A stretch of DNA of 64,000 nucleotides from contig NZ_NOKQ01000220.1 in assembly GCF_002265435.1 (NCBI RefSeq), positions 124,001 through 188,000 on the forward strand. Direction: 5' to 3'. This stretch comes from Tetzosporium hominis. Lineage in GTDB: Bacteria; Bacillota; Bacilli; Bacillales_A; Planococcaceae. The position numbers were made by a program, and so were the translations under genes. Below are positions 52,554 through 61,153 of this stretch, piece after piece (the stretch's first letter is position 1; each line of letters begins with the position of its first letter). The notes under the pieces were generated by a model, which saw nothing but the letters and a program-made list of their open reading frames with translations, did no database searches and was not told the origin of the DNA.

Positions 52554-54290
52554 ATGAAAACAGTCTTTTCCTATTTAAAACCGTATCAAGGACTCGTCAT
52601 TTTGGCCTTGTTCTTGATGTTCCTTGAGCTTGCCGTAGAGCTTATTCAACCTTTGCTCATTGCGAAGATCATTGATGACGGGATCTTAGCCAACAATCCA
52701 CAAGTGATTCTGGAACTCGGAATCTTCATGGTTGTGATTTCATTTGTGGCATTTTTTGGAGCCATCACCAACACAGTCATTGCATCGCACATCGTCCAAA
52801 GTTATGGCTACGATATCCGAATGGCCTTGTTCCGAAAAGTGCAAGACTTTACGATGACAGCGTTCTTGCGTTTTCCAAATGCTAGTCTGATCACGCGTCT
52901 GACAACGGATGTTGTGATGACACAGAACGTAATCTTCATGGGACTTCGTATCATGTTACGTGCTCCTTTGGTCGTCATCGGGAGTATCATCATGGCATTC
53001 TTCGTGAATCCTTCACTTGCCGTGTACTTAGTTATCGGATTCCCGTTCTTACTCGTCTTCATGTACTGGATGAGTCGCAAAGGGATGCATATGTTTACAC
53101 GAGTCCAAAAAGCACTCGATCGGTTAAACCGACAGATCCAAGAAAATTTACAAGCAGTGCGTCTCATCAAAGCGTACTTGCGTGGCCGCTATGAAGCGGA
53201 GCGGTTTAACGGAGTAGCAGATGAGCTGCGCTCAGTCAATGTCACCGCTTTCCGCATCATGGAGTTTATTCTTCCGGTGCTCCTTCTTGTAATGAACATC
53301 AGTTTGCTTGCGGTCCTTTGGTTCGGAGCAGACCTGGTGAACACAGGGGAAGCGCCGCTTGGAGACTTAGTCGCCATCGTCAACTACGTGATGCGTATGA
53401 CAGGGGCATTCTCGATGTTTGCCTTCATCATTATCTTCTTCTCTCGTGCGAAGGCTTCGAGTGAGCGTATGGAGGAAGTGCTCCTTGTCGATGAAGAACT
53501 TGAAAAGGGTCTAGATAGCGGCAAGTCACCTCGCCGTTCTTATGGCGAGATTGAATTTGATCACGTTTCATTCCGTTATCCAAATGCGAAGGAATGGGTG
53601 TTAGAAGACGTCTCCTTCCGCTTGCAGTCTGGTCAAAAGCTTGCCGTGATGGGAGCGACCGGTGCTGGAAAGTCCACATTATTCAATTTGATTCCGCGTT
53701 TCTTTGAAGTGACACGCGGGACGATTCGCATTGATGGGCTTGCTATCGAGCAATGGCCGCTTCGTGAGTTGCGTGAAACGATTGGTTATGTGCCGCAACA
53801 ATCGATCCTGTTCACAGGTAGTATTGAAGAGAACTTAGGCTGGGGAGACACGGAAGCGGAGCAAGAGTGGCTAGTAAATGCTGCTCGCAAAGCGCAGATC
53901 CACTCTTCTATTGAAGAGTTCCCGAATCAGTATCAAACGCGAGTGGGGCAAAAAGGAGTTAACTTGTCCGGTGGTCAGAAGCAGCGCTTGTCTATTGCAC
54001 GCGCCATTGTGCGACGCCCTGAAATCTTGTTATTAGATGACAGTACGAGTGCGCTTGACGTCAACACGGAAAACGCTCTATGGGAAGCGCTTGATGAAGA
54101 ATCCGCAACGATGCTTGTCATCACTCAAAAGATTCGTACAGCAAAAGGGGCAGACGCAATTCTTCTACTGAACGAAGGTCGTGTAGCTGCTTTTGGTTCT
54201 CATGATGAACTGATGAAGTCATCTGATTTGTACCGCGCAATTGCGCAGTCGCAACAAGAAGGAGGCGGTGAACATGAGCTTCTTTCGTAA
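52554..54290 (+). CDS. yheI: Heterodimeric ABC exporter subunit, YheI-like
   Basis: A 578-residue ABC half-transporter: six membrane helices (residues 1-310), then an ATPase domain with Walker A GATGAGKST, signature LSGGQKQR and ILLLDDSTSALD. The last element lacks the usual Glu after Walker B (DDS), as expected for the non-catalytic site of a heterodimer. Pairs with the next gene, whose start lies inside its end. B. subtilis YheI/YheH (BmrCD) exports drugs. Start at the ATG at 52554 after GAGG. Confidence 0.9.
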   Translation: MKTVFSYLKPYQGLVILALFLMFLELAVELIQPLLIAKIIDDGILANNPQVILELGIFMVVISFVAFFGAITNTVIASHIVQSYGYDIRMALFRKVQDFTMTAFLRFPNASLITRLTTDVVMTQNVIFMGLRIMLRAPLVVIGSIIMAFFVNPSLAVYLVIGFPFLLVFMYWMSRKGMHMFTRVQKALDRLNRQIQENLQAVRLIKAYLRGRYEAERFNGVADELRSVNVTAFRIMEFILPVLLLVMNISLLAVLWFGADLVNTGEAPLGDLVAIVNYVMRMTGAFSMFAFIIIFFSRAKASSERMEEVLLVDEELEKGLDSGKSPRRSYGEIEFDHVSFRYPNAKEWVLEDVSFRLQSGQKLAVMGATGAGKSTLFNLIPRFFEVTRGTIRIDGLAIEQWPLRELRETIGYVPQQSILFTGSIEENLGWGDTEAEQEWLVNAARKAQIHSSIEEFPNQYQTRVGQKGVNLSGGQKQRLSIARAIVRRPEILLLDDSTSALDVNTENALWEALDEESATMLVITQKIRTAKGADAILLLNEGRVAAFGSHDELMKSSDLYRAIAQSQQEGGGEHELLS

Positions 54291-56103
54291 GCCGTTTGGG
54301 TATGAACCGATTTTAACTAAAGAAGATATCAATGGAACATCTGAGAAAAAAGTCGATAAAGCATCTGACTGGAAGTCTGTGTTGTACCGCATCTGGCAAT
54401 TTGTCGATGAACAACGCGCTTTATTGATCGTCGTGCTGGCACTTGTTTTGGTGTCATCTGTTCTCGCACTAGCAGGTCCTTACCTAGTTGGGCGAATCAT
54501 TGATGACTACATCACAAACCGGGATCTATCCGGACTTTCCACAATTATTATCTGGCTCGCTGTCATTTACGTTGGTTGGTCCGTTAGTCTATACCTACAG
54601 AACTACTGGATGATCGGTATCGCACAACAGACCATTTACCGTTTGCGTACGACACTGATCAGCCACTTGCAACGCCTGTCTGTATCGTTCTTTGATCGTC
54701 GTCAACATGGGGAATTGATGTCTCGTGTGACGAATGACATTGAAAACGTCAGTCAGACTTTGAATACATCCTTCATCCAAGTGTTCTCGAGTATTTTGAC
54801 TCTAATCGGAACGACGGTCGTCATGCTACTTTTAAGCCCACTGATGACCGTGATTACACTCACCATTGTGCCCGTGATGTTTGTGGCCATTCGCTGGATC
54901 ACAAAACGTACATCCAAGCTCTTCAAAGAACAGCAAAAAGCTGTTGGAGAACTGAACGGGATGATTGAAGAGACCATTTCTGGGCAACGAATTGTTAAGG
55001 CTTTCTCTCAAGAAGAGCGCATGATGCAAGAGTTCTCAGCAAAGAGTACTCGTCTCCGTACGGCGGGCTTCTGGGCACTGACGTACTCAGGGTTCATCCC
55101 AAAAGTAATGAACTTACTGAACAACTTGAGCTTTACGATGGTAGCAGCTATTGGCGGAGTGCTTGCGTTCTATGATCAGATTTCCATCGGGGAAATCGTT
55201 ATCTTTACCGAGTATGCACGTCAGTTTACGCGACCACTAAATGATCTTTCGAACCAGTTCAACACGGTCCTGTCTGCGATTGCAGGGGCGGAGCGTGTGT
55301 TTAAAATTATCGACGAAGAGCCGGAAGCAGATACCGGTCTCGCTGAAAATGATGTCACACTAAAAGGCCACGTCGAATTCAAAGACGTCGTATTCCGCTA
55401 CAACAAAGAAGAGTCCCAGCCGATTATCGACCATGTATCGTTTGAAGTACGCCCAGGGCAGACGGCCGCTCTAGTAGGTGCTACAGGTGCCGGGAAGACG
55501 ACGATTATGCAACTGCTCGCTCGTTTCTATGAGACGGACGAAGGGGCGATTCGCATTGACGGGATCGACATTAAGGATATTCCGCGTAAGACACTACGCA
55601 GCCAGATGGCATTTGTACTTCAAGATTCCTTCTTGTTCGAGATGACGGTCATGGAGAACATTCGCTACGGCAAGCTCGATGCAACGGACGAGGAAGTTAT
55701 GGAAGCGGCAAAACAGGCCAATGCGCATGACTTCATCATGAAGTTGCCGAATGGCTACCAGACCGTGCTGAATGCAGACGGAGGCGAGATTTCGCAAGGA
55801 CAGAAGCAACTCTTATCTATTGCGCGTGCTTTAGTTGCGGATCCAGCTGTATTGTTACTGGATGAGGCGACGTCGAGTATCGATACCGTGACCGAAATGA
55901 AAATTCAAGAAGCGTTGGAGCGTTTGATGGAAGGGCGGACAAGCTTTGTCATTGCCCACCGATTGAATACCGTGCGCCAAGCTGATATGATTTTCGTAAT
56001 GGAGCATGGACGTCTCGTCGAGGGAGGTCCGCAACAGCAGCTGCTTGAACAGAAGGGGCGCTATTACCAAATGCTCATGTCTGGAAAGGAAGAAAACGAA
56101 TGA
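54274..56103 (+). CDS. yheH: Heterodimeric ABC exporter subunit, YheH-like
   Basis: A 609-residue partner subunit. An N-terminal extension of about 50 residues precedes six helices; the ATPase domain has Walker A GATGAGKTT, a degenerate signature ISQGQKQL, Walker B with catalytic Glu (LLLDEATSS) and the H-loop IAHRLNT. The mixed consensus/degenerate sites in the two subunits are the known pattern for BmrCD-type exporters. It starts inside yheI (AAGGAGG before ATG 54274), and the GNAT gene overlaps its stop. Confidence 0.9.
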   Translation: MSFFRKPFGYEPILTKEDINGTSEKKVDKASDWKSVLYRIWQFVDEQRALLIVVLALVLVSSVLALAGPYLVGRIIDDYITNRDLSGLSTIIIWLAVIYVGWSVSLYLQNYWMIGIAQQTIYRLRTTLISHLQRLSVSFFDRRQHGELMSRVTNDIENVSQTLNTSFIQVFSSILTLIGTTVVMLLLSPLMTVITLTIVPVMFVAIRWITKRTSKLFKEQQKAVGELNGMIEETISGQRIVKAFSQEERMMQEFSAKSTRLRTAGFWALTYSGFIPKVMNLLNNLSFTMVAAIGGVLAFYDQISIGEIVIFTEYARQFTRPLNDLSNQFNTVLSAIAGAERVFKIIDEEPEADTGLAENDVTLKGHVEFKDVVFRYNKEESQPIIDHVSFEVRPGQTAALVGATGAGKTTIMQLLARFYETDEGAIRIDGIDIKDIPRKTLRSQMAFVLQDSFLFEMTVMENIRYGKLDATDEEVMEAAKQANAHDFIMKLPNGYQTVLNADGGEISQGQKQLLSIARALVADPAVLLLDEATSSIDTVTEMKIQEALERLMEGRTSFVIAHRLNTVRQADMIFVMEHGRLVEGGPQQQLLEQKGRYYQMLMSGKEENE

Positions 56104-56969
56104 CAGAAGATTTAGTAGTCGTGTCGACACCTGTTGACCAGGAAACATGGCAAGAAATCAGTGAACTCGTTACCGCCGCATCATCCAAGGACAGTATCAG
56201 CTACGCACCGATTTTCGGTGTGGAAAATTTAAAAGATCCTCACTTCTATGGCTTTTGTTTGCTAGCTTATAGCCAGGAGACAGATGAGTTACTCGGGTTT
56301 GCTTCGGCAATCGATCCGATCAATACACGCGATTACGAATGGAGCATCATGGTGCATCCGGAACGCCGCAGTAAAGAGCTTGGCGTTCGGATTTACAAAC
56401 GATTGGTTGAAGAGTTTGAAAAACGCGATTTCAACTCGCAGACTGCGATGAACCCATCCAATAGCCCGCACTCTGCTGCATTTTTAAAGAAACTTGGCTA
56501 TCAATACGCTTATTCAGAACGGACGATGAAAGCACTGGCCAAACCTGTAGAGCTTGATGCCGATTTGACGGTACGTCCTTTTGACCAAGAGAGCGATCTT
56601 GAGAGCCTAAAGGGAATCATCGAAAATGCATTTGGCGACTCTTCAGAAGAAGTGGATGCGTTGATTGAATTTACGACTCACGCGCCGAACCGTCAATTCT
56701 TTTTAGCACATGCAGACGGTGAAGCCATCGGTGCGATGACTATCATTCGCGAGAGCGAGCGCATTTGGGTAACAGCACTAGCTGTACATTCTATGGCGCG
56801 CGGCCAAGGAGTAGCGAGCAGTCTGCTCCGTTACGCGCAACAATATGCCTACAACGAAGGCTTGAAAGTAGTCTATCTAGACGTAGAGACAGACAATGAG
56901 ACGGCGTTGTCGATTTACGAGCGCGTCGGATTTCAGACTGTGAATCATACGAAGTACTGGCGGAATTAG
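56100..56969 (+). CDS. Tandem GNAT acetyltransferase
   Basis: A 289-residue protein with two GNAT folds. The first (about 1-145) has WSIMVHPERRSKELGVRIYK; the second (about 150-289) has the clear acetyl-CoA loop VTALAVHSMARGQGVASSLL and YLDVETDNETALSIYERVGF. Acceptor unknown; linkage to the ABC exporter (ATGA overlap) suggests a shared stress or detoxification role. Only the second domain keeps a fully typical CoA-binding loop. Confidence 0.87.
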   Translation: MTEDLVVVSTPVDQETWQEISELVTAASSKDSISYAPIFGVENLKDPHFYGFCLLAYSQETDELLGFASAIDPINTRDYEWSIMVHPERRSKELGVRIYKRLVEEFEKRDFNSQTAMNPSNSPHSAAFLKKLGYQYAYSERTMKALAKPVELDADLTVRPFDQESDLESLKGIIENAFGDSSEEVDALIEFTTHAPNRQFFLAHADGEAIGAMTIIRESERIWVTALAVHSMARGQGVASSLLRYAQQYAYNEGLKVVYLDVETDNETALSIYERVGFQTVNHTKYWRN

Positions 56970-56972
56970 TTT

Positions 56973-57020
56973 AAGATGTGGAGAACGCTGCTCGCTGAGG
57001 CGTTGAGCGGGCGTTCTTCT
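56973..57020 (+). repeat. Shortened structured 3'-end element acting as hairpin after the GNAT gene
   Basis: Starts 3 nt after the GNAT stop with AAGATGTGGAGAACGCTGCTC. AGAACGC (56982-56988) pairs with GCGTTCT (57011-57017), with inner CTC/GAG around a GAGGCG core. It looks like the 120-nt element reduced to a 36-nt hairpin. Confidence 0.65.
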
Positions 57021-57047
57021 GCATCAGAGTTTTTCATTAACCAAAGC

Positions 57048-57112
57048 AGCTCCCAGGGAAGATTCTATAAAGCAAGTACACTCGCTTTAGAAATCTTCCC
57101 TGGGAGCTTTTT
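57048..57112 (+). terminator. Strong terminator-like hairpin directly upstream of the glycerophosphodiesterase gene
   Basis: AGCTCCCAGGGAAGATT (57048-57064) pairs perfectly with AATCTTCCCTGGGAGCT (57092-57108), then TTTT. The ribosome site AAAAAGGAG starts at 57113, leaving no room for a promoter between the hairpin and the gene. Confidence 0.85.
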
Positions 57113-57129
57113 AAAAAGGAGCGAATACA

Positions 57130-57840
57130 GTGAAGATTTTTGCACATAGAGGGTGCTCAGGCACTTACCCGGAGAACACTTTGGCGGCTTTCCGCGCAGC
57201 ACGCGATCTTGAGATTGAAGGCATTGAGCTTGATGTTCACTTATCAAAAGACGGGGAACTGGTCGTCATCCATGATGAACTCGTGGACCGAACGACGGAT
57301 GGAAAAGGCTTTGTGAAAGATATGACGATTGATCAGTTACGGACTTTAGATGCAGGAAGTTGGATGGGTGAGGAGTTTGCAGGGGAGCGAATTCCGTTTC
57401 TCTCTGAAGTGCTCGAGCTGTTTGTAGGCACGCATCACGTACTCAACATTGAATTGAAATCCGACATCTTTCCGTACCCTGGGATGGCGGATCAAGTGAT
57501 GACATTAATCCGCTTTATGGGTCTTGAAGACCGTGTCATCCTGTCTTCGTTTGATCATGAAGTGCTGCGCTATGTGGCTGTAGAGTATCCAGATATCGAA
57601 ACGGCGTGTTTGACGATGGAGGTCATGATTGATTTCCCGAACTACTTAAAACAAATTCCGTCGCCTGCCGCTCACGTATTCTTCCCAACAGCGCTTCGTC
57701 AGATGGGGCATGAGTTGAAAGCAGCAGGCATTCCGGTTCGGGCGTTTACGGTCAATGATGAAACCTATGCCCGGATGCTTGAAGAGGTCGGAGTAGATGC
57801 CATCTTTACTGACTTTCCTGAAAAATTTTTAGATGTGTAA
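57130..57840 (+). CDS. Glycerophosphodiester phosphodiesterase
   Basis: A 236-residue cytoplasmic GDPD enzyme that hydrolyses glycerophosphodiesters to glycerol-3-phosphate and an alcohol. It has FAHRGCSGTYPENTLAAF (catalytic His and metal site), EGIELDVHLSKDGELVVIHD (Glu, Asp and second His) and LNIELKS. GTG start at 57130 with AAGGAG at 8 nt. The gene sits immediately after a strong hairpin, which suggests attenuated or conditional expression. Its stop codon (TAA) lies inside a repeat-boundary motif, AGATGTGTAAAACGCC. Confidence 0.9.
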   Translation: MKIFAHRGCSGTYPENTLAAFRAARDLEIEGIELDVHLSKDGELVVIHDELVDRTTDGKGFVKDMTIDQLRTLDAGSWMGEEFAGERIPFLSEVLELFVGTHHVLNIELKSDIFPYPGMADQVMTLIRFMGLEDRVILSSFDHEVLRYVAVEYPDIETACLTMEVMIDFPNYLKQIPSPAAHVFFPTALRQMGHELKAAGIPVRAFTVNDETYARMLEEVGVDAIFTDFPEKFLDV

Positions 57841-57858
57841 AACGCCATTCTAAGACTT

Positions 57859-58339
57859 AAATCGTGCCTGACTTGGGGCTGTTTCCAAAAGGGCCGTGCC
57901 GAATCTTCCCAATCGCTTCACAAGGAAGCGACACGGGTGATATCCGGCATCGACCTGATTCTTCAGGAAACAGCCCCAAGATCTACGGCACACTTTATTA
58001 CAACATTTTTTGCAGTTACCAATATGGGAGAGGGTGAAGGAAATGATACGCGTTCCGTGGTATCAGAGTGGTTTGAAGAACCCGCAGTCGGAGGCCAAAG
58101 CGCTATGAAAAGTGGAACCGGCTTGGTCAGAAACTTCTCGGGAATCGGACGGACCCGGTGAGGCGTTCTTTGCCTCATTGGGTGTGGCCGATTTTCGAGT
58201 GGGTTTCTAGCCGGTGTAACTAGATCAGCTTTGGTATGCCGCGAGGATTCTGATGGCCGCTCCCACAGATAAGCGTGTCTTTTCCAAGCGCTCTCAGAAA
58301 AAAGGATTTTCAGATGAAATTCGCAACTCGATTTCTAGA
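57859..58339 (+). repeat. Large structured intergenic repeat, copy B (interrupted)
   Basis: Inverted counterpart of 40699-41058. The same folded start (CTTGGGGCTGTTTCC with GGAAACAGCCCCAAG), the same conserved middle, and the end GCAACTCGATTTCTAGA. It differs from copy A by a 123-nt insertion at 58104-58226 and scattered substitutions, including a one-base indel that breaks any shared reading frame. It begins 18 nt after the glycerophosphodiesterase stop, on the same strand as that gene. Confidence 0.85.
58104..58226 (+). repeat. Structured element, copy 4, inserted inside repeat B
   Basis: Pairs: ACCGGC with GCCGGT, CAGAAAC with GTTTCT, ATCGG with CCGAT, CCCG with TGGG (one G-T pair), and apical GAGGCG-ttctt-TGCCTC (58160-58176). 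It splits CCAAAGC from GCTTTGG, which face each other across 4 nt in copy A, so it sits at the tip of a palindrome. Confidence 0.8.
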
Positions 58340-58362
58340 GAGATGCAAATAAGTGCACACAT

Positions 58363-58400
58363 AAAGGGAGTTTCTGATAAATAGAAACTCCCTTTGCTGG
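58363..58400. terminator. Hairpin at the end of repeat B
   Basis: AAAGGGAGTTTCT-gataaat-AGAAACTCCCTTT, followed by the small hairpin GCTGGG-ttttgt-CCCAGC. Related in sequence to the Pel-operon terminator at 40631-40672. Lies between convergent genes. Confidence 0.75.
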
Positions 58401-58452
58401 GTTTTGTCCCAGCCGCTTTTGTCGTTCTGTACGGGCCTATTTTCGAGTTTGC

Positions 58453-59484
58453 TCACCATTTCGCAACATGCTCTTCCACACAACCGAGCATATGCGAAAT
58501 CACGACTTTGCCATGACCTTCTAAATGAATCGTACCTTTGAAGTAACCAAACATTTGATGCACCTCTGAGTAAACGAGTTTTACATCCGTCCTAGCTACA
58601 CGTTCATAGAACGGAATGAAAGTCAGAGAAACATCAGATGAAAATTTCGTCTTAAGAGTCCAAGGTTTCATAAAGTCATCTGAATCGTAAGTAAACAAAA
58701 CATCTTCACTGATTTTATACAGTTTGCCATCGATGAGGATCGCATTTTCCGTCATACCGGTACCATCTGTCCATTTGCCGCCAAAATTCAGGCCAATTTT
58801 TCGGTTGCCGATGCGCTGGGAGGCAAAGCCCCAGTTCCAAGTGGCAGAACGAGGCCAAATACCTCTTCCGTAATCAAGGACAGCAAAACTTTCGTCTGTC
58901 TCGAACGTGTAGACATGATCTCCGTGCGAGACAGTGCCTTCAGCAGGAAGTGTATGATGCTTCGCAGTAAACTGAAAGTGGTTGCGGTCCCAAGGAATGA
59001 CGACGTTCAAAGATTCTTGACCCGGAGGATGCTCGATCAGCAGTTGGGCACTCAACGGCTCCCCATCAAAATCTTCCATTGTCACGTCCAGAAGCGTCTT
59101 GTCTCCATCCTTTGGAAGGAACCGGAGCTGCATCTCGTTGGAAGAAGCTGTTGCCGGACCTAAGACATGAGGAGACATGGAGACGCCACGTCCTAAAGGA
59201 ATCGTGACGGTCTTTTCAATCATGCGCTGAGATTCGTAATGGAACAAGTAGATAAAGCAGACTGCTGCATAGTCCATGTGACTGATCGTTGCAGAGAATA
59301 AAATCTCTTCACCGAAGACGCACCAGTAGTTCCACTTTTTCTTGCGCATGTAATGACCACTCAAATTGCTCTCGATGAGAGGTGTTTTCGCATAGCCGAT
59401 TGCTAGCGGATTGAGCTGTCCTTTTGCGTCACAAAGTGATACAGGTTGCTCCAAGAGAGATTCTTTATGTTGTTTGGTTACCAT
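58453..59484 (-). CDS. DUF2804 family protein
   Basis: A 343-residue soluble beta-rich protein. SGHYMRKKKWNYWCVFGEEI, DYGRGIWPRSATWNWGFAS and LNFGGKWTDGTGMTENAILI are DUF2804 signatures. The fold resembles lipocalin-like or hydroxyneurosporene-synthase-like domains, but no activity is established. Start at the ATG at 59484 (GAGGTGA, 5 nt); a GTG at 59493 lies in the ribosome site. Single gene between the repeat B region and the FakB-like gene. Confidence 0.88.
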   Translation of the reverse strand: MVTKQHKESLLEQPVSLCDAKGQLNPLAIGYAKTPLIESNLSGHYMRKKKWNYWCVFGEEILFSATISHMDYAAVCFIYLFHYESQRMIEKTVTIPLGRGVSMSPHVLGPATASSNEMQLRFLPKDGDKTLLDVTMEDFDGEPLSAQLLIEHPPGQESLNVVIPWDRNHFQFTAKHHTLPAEGTVSHGDHVYTFETDESFAVLDYGRGIWPRSATWNWGFASQRIGNRKIGLNFGGKWTDGTGMTENAILIDGKLYKISEDVLFTYDSDDFMKPWTLKTKFSSDVSLTFIPFYERVARTDVKLVYSEVHQMFGYFKGTIHLEGHGKVVISHMLGCVEEHVAKW

Positions 59485-59554
59485 GGCCGTCACCTCGAAT
59501 CGTTTCTACGATTACTGTAACATAGTTCCATCTTTCCCATGTGTGTTGAAATGA

Positions 59555-60400
59555 TTAATTGTTGTACCAAAGCGTAGCAAGGGTACCTTGTCCTGCATGT
59601 ACAGCAAGAACTGTACTGATATCCCCGATGATAATTTCGCTGTCAGGAGCCACTTCTTGCAGGGAACTTGCAAAATCACTTGCCTCATCTTCACAATTCC
59701 CGTGCATCAAGTAAATCTTGCGAATCGGTTGCTTCTTGTAAGAGGCAGCTACTTTATCAAGTAGAGCTTGCTTAGCTTTTTTCATCGAACGAACTTTTTC
59801 GCCTTCGTTCAATTTTCCATTCGGTGCTATGTGGATAATCGGTTTGATTTTGAGAAGGTTACCTAAATGAAATTGCGCACTGCTTAGACGACCGCCGCGG
59901 TACAACTGGTCTAGACTTCCGATTAAAATATAGTTTTCGAAATCTTTGACGCGGTTGCGAAGTGTTTCAGCGATTTCTTCTGGTGGTTGACCTTGAGATT
60001 GAAGTTCTAATCCAAACTCGATCAGGTCCGTGATTCCAGCTGAAAGGGAGTGAGAGTCTACTAAATGGATATCCACCTCAGCAATCTCAGCACCACTTTT
60101 CGAAGAAGCAATCGTGCCGCTCAACTCGTTCGAAAGATGAACCGCGATGATAGCGTCATAGCTCTCTTTTAACTCTTCATAAAGCTTGGCGAATTCGCCT
60201 GCAGGAGGCTGGGACGTTTTTGCTTTTTCTTTGTCATTAGCTAAGCGGTCATAGACTTCGGTCTTTGTGATAGAGACCTCATCAAGATAGGTCTCGTTAT
60301 CAAAGTGAATAGCTAGAGGTACGATATGAACATCTGGATGCTGTTTCAATTTCTCTGAAGGATAGACACTGCTATCCGTGACCCATGCAATTTTCGTCAT
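59555..60400 (-). CDS. DegV/FakB family fatty-acid-binding protein
   Basis: A 281-residue DegV-fold protein. VTDSSVYPSEKLKQHPDVHI, TSQPPAGEF, LSNELSGTIASSK and YRGGRLSSAQFHLGNLLKIKP fit FakB proteins, which present exogenous fatty acids to the FakA kinase to make acyl-phosphate. The next gene on the same strand upstream is PlsY-like, the enzyme family that uses acyl-phosphate, which supports this role. No fakA in the window. Confidence 0.9.
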   Translation of the reverse strand: MTKIAWVTDSSVYPSEKLKQHPDVHIVPLAIHFDNETYLDEVSITKTEVYDRLANDKEKAKTSQPPAGEFAKLYEELKESYDAIIAVHLSNELSGTIASSKSGAEIAEVDIHLVDSHSLSAGITDLIEFGLELQSQGQPPEEIAETLRNRVKDFENYILIGSLDQLYRGGRLSSAQFHLGNLLKIKPIIHIAPNGKLNEGEKVRSMKKAKQALLDKVAASYKKQPIRKIYLMHGNCEDEASDFASSLQEVAPDSEIIIGDISTVLAVHAGQGTLATLWYNN

Positions 60401-60482
60401 CGTGTATGTACACTTCCTTTAATAGTATTCTTTGAATAATAAGTATAGCAAGATATAGAGTTAAATTAAGTAAAAATTGAAA

Positions 60483-61058
60483 TTATTGAGAGCGCCACCA
60501 ACGTGCGTCCCAGGACTCTTTCGTGTCGAATCGATGCCTCCATAAAATCAAGACGACAAGGATCAAAAATAGATAGCTGAAAATATCATTTTTCAAGAAA
60601 AATAATGCAAGTGCGTATGCGGGATAGGCACCATTCATAGCCAAAGTCGCACTTCTCAAAATGGCGAATAGTACAAGGAAGACGACAACTACTGCGAGAA
60701 AAGCCAGTGGGTGAAAGGCTAGTGTCACGCCAATGAATGTCGCAATACCTTTGCCACCGCGGCCCTTCAACCAGATCGGGAACAGGTGCCCGATGACAGC
60801 CAGGATTCCGCCAATTGCAATTTCTATGAGCGAAAGGTTCAGCCAATGGCCGAGTCCGATGATGAGTGCCCCTTTACCAGCATCTCCAAGGAACGTGACC
60901 AGAAAGGCATCCTTACCGAGTACCGTTCCTGCATTCCTTGCGCCGAGATTGCCACTTTCATGCTGTCTCAGATCCACGCCTTTCCACTTTCCAACAAACC
61001 AAGCAGTCAAAATAGTTCCAACCAAATAACTGACCACCCAGTACCCCAACTGAATCAT
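60483..61058 (-). CDS. PlsY-like glycerol-3-phosphate acyltransferase, divergent
   Basis: A 191-residue membrane protein with five or more helices. PlsY transfers acyl from acyl-phosphate to glycerol-3-phosphate. The GRGGKGIATFIG phosphate-binding loop is canonical, but motif 1 reads ESGNLGARNAGTVLG instead of a GSGNxGATNxxR type, and motif 3 reads RHRFDTKE. It may be a second, specialised PlsY. Start at the ATG at 61058, 8 nt after GGGAG. Linked to the FakB-like gene on the same strand. Confidence 0.82.
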   Translation of the reverse strand: MIQLGYWVVSYLVGTILTAWFVGKWKGVDLRQHESGNLGARNAGTVLGKDAFLVTFLGDAGKGALIIGLGHWLNLSLIEIAIGGILAVIGHLFPIWLKGRGGKGIATFIGVTLAFHPLAFLAVVVVFLVLFAILRSATLAMNGAYPAYALALFFLKNDIFSYLFLILVVLILWRHRFDTKESWDARWWRSQ

Positions 61059-61153
61059 ACACACTGCTCCCTTAGCCCGTTTTTATTCAGTGTACCATGT
61101 GGCGAAAGCGCTTTGGTATTTGATAGAATAGGAAAGAGAAGGAGAGATGCAAG

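Noticed and set aside
57937-58161. 74-codon frame inside repeat B
   Set aside because: Same argument as for repeat A; it is also terminated within the inserted element.
61101-61116. Second cre-like site (GCGAAAGCGCTTTGGT) before the nitroreductase gene
   Set aside because: The central AAAGCGCTTT is palindromic, but the required outer TG/CA bases are missing, so it is a weak match.
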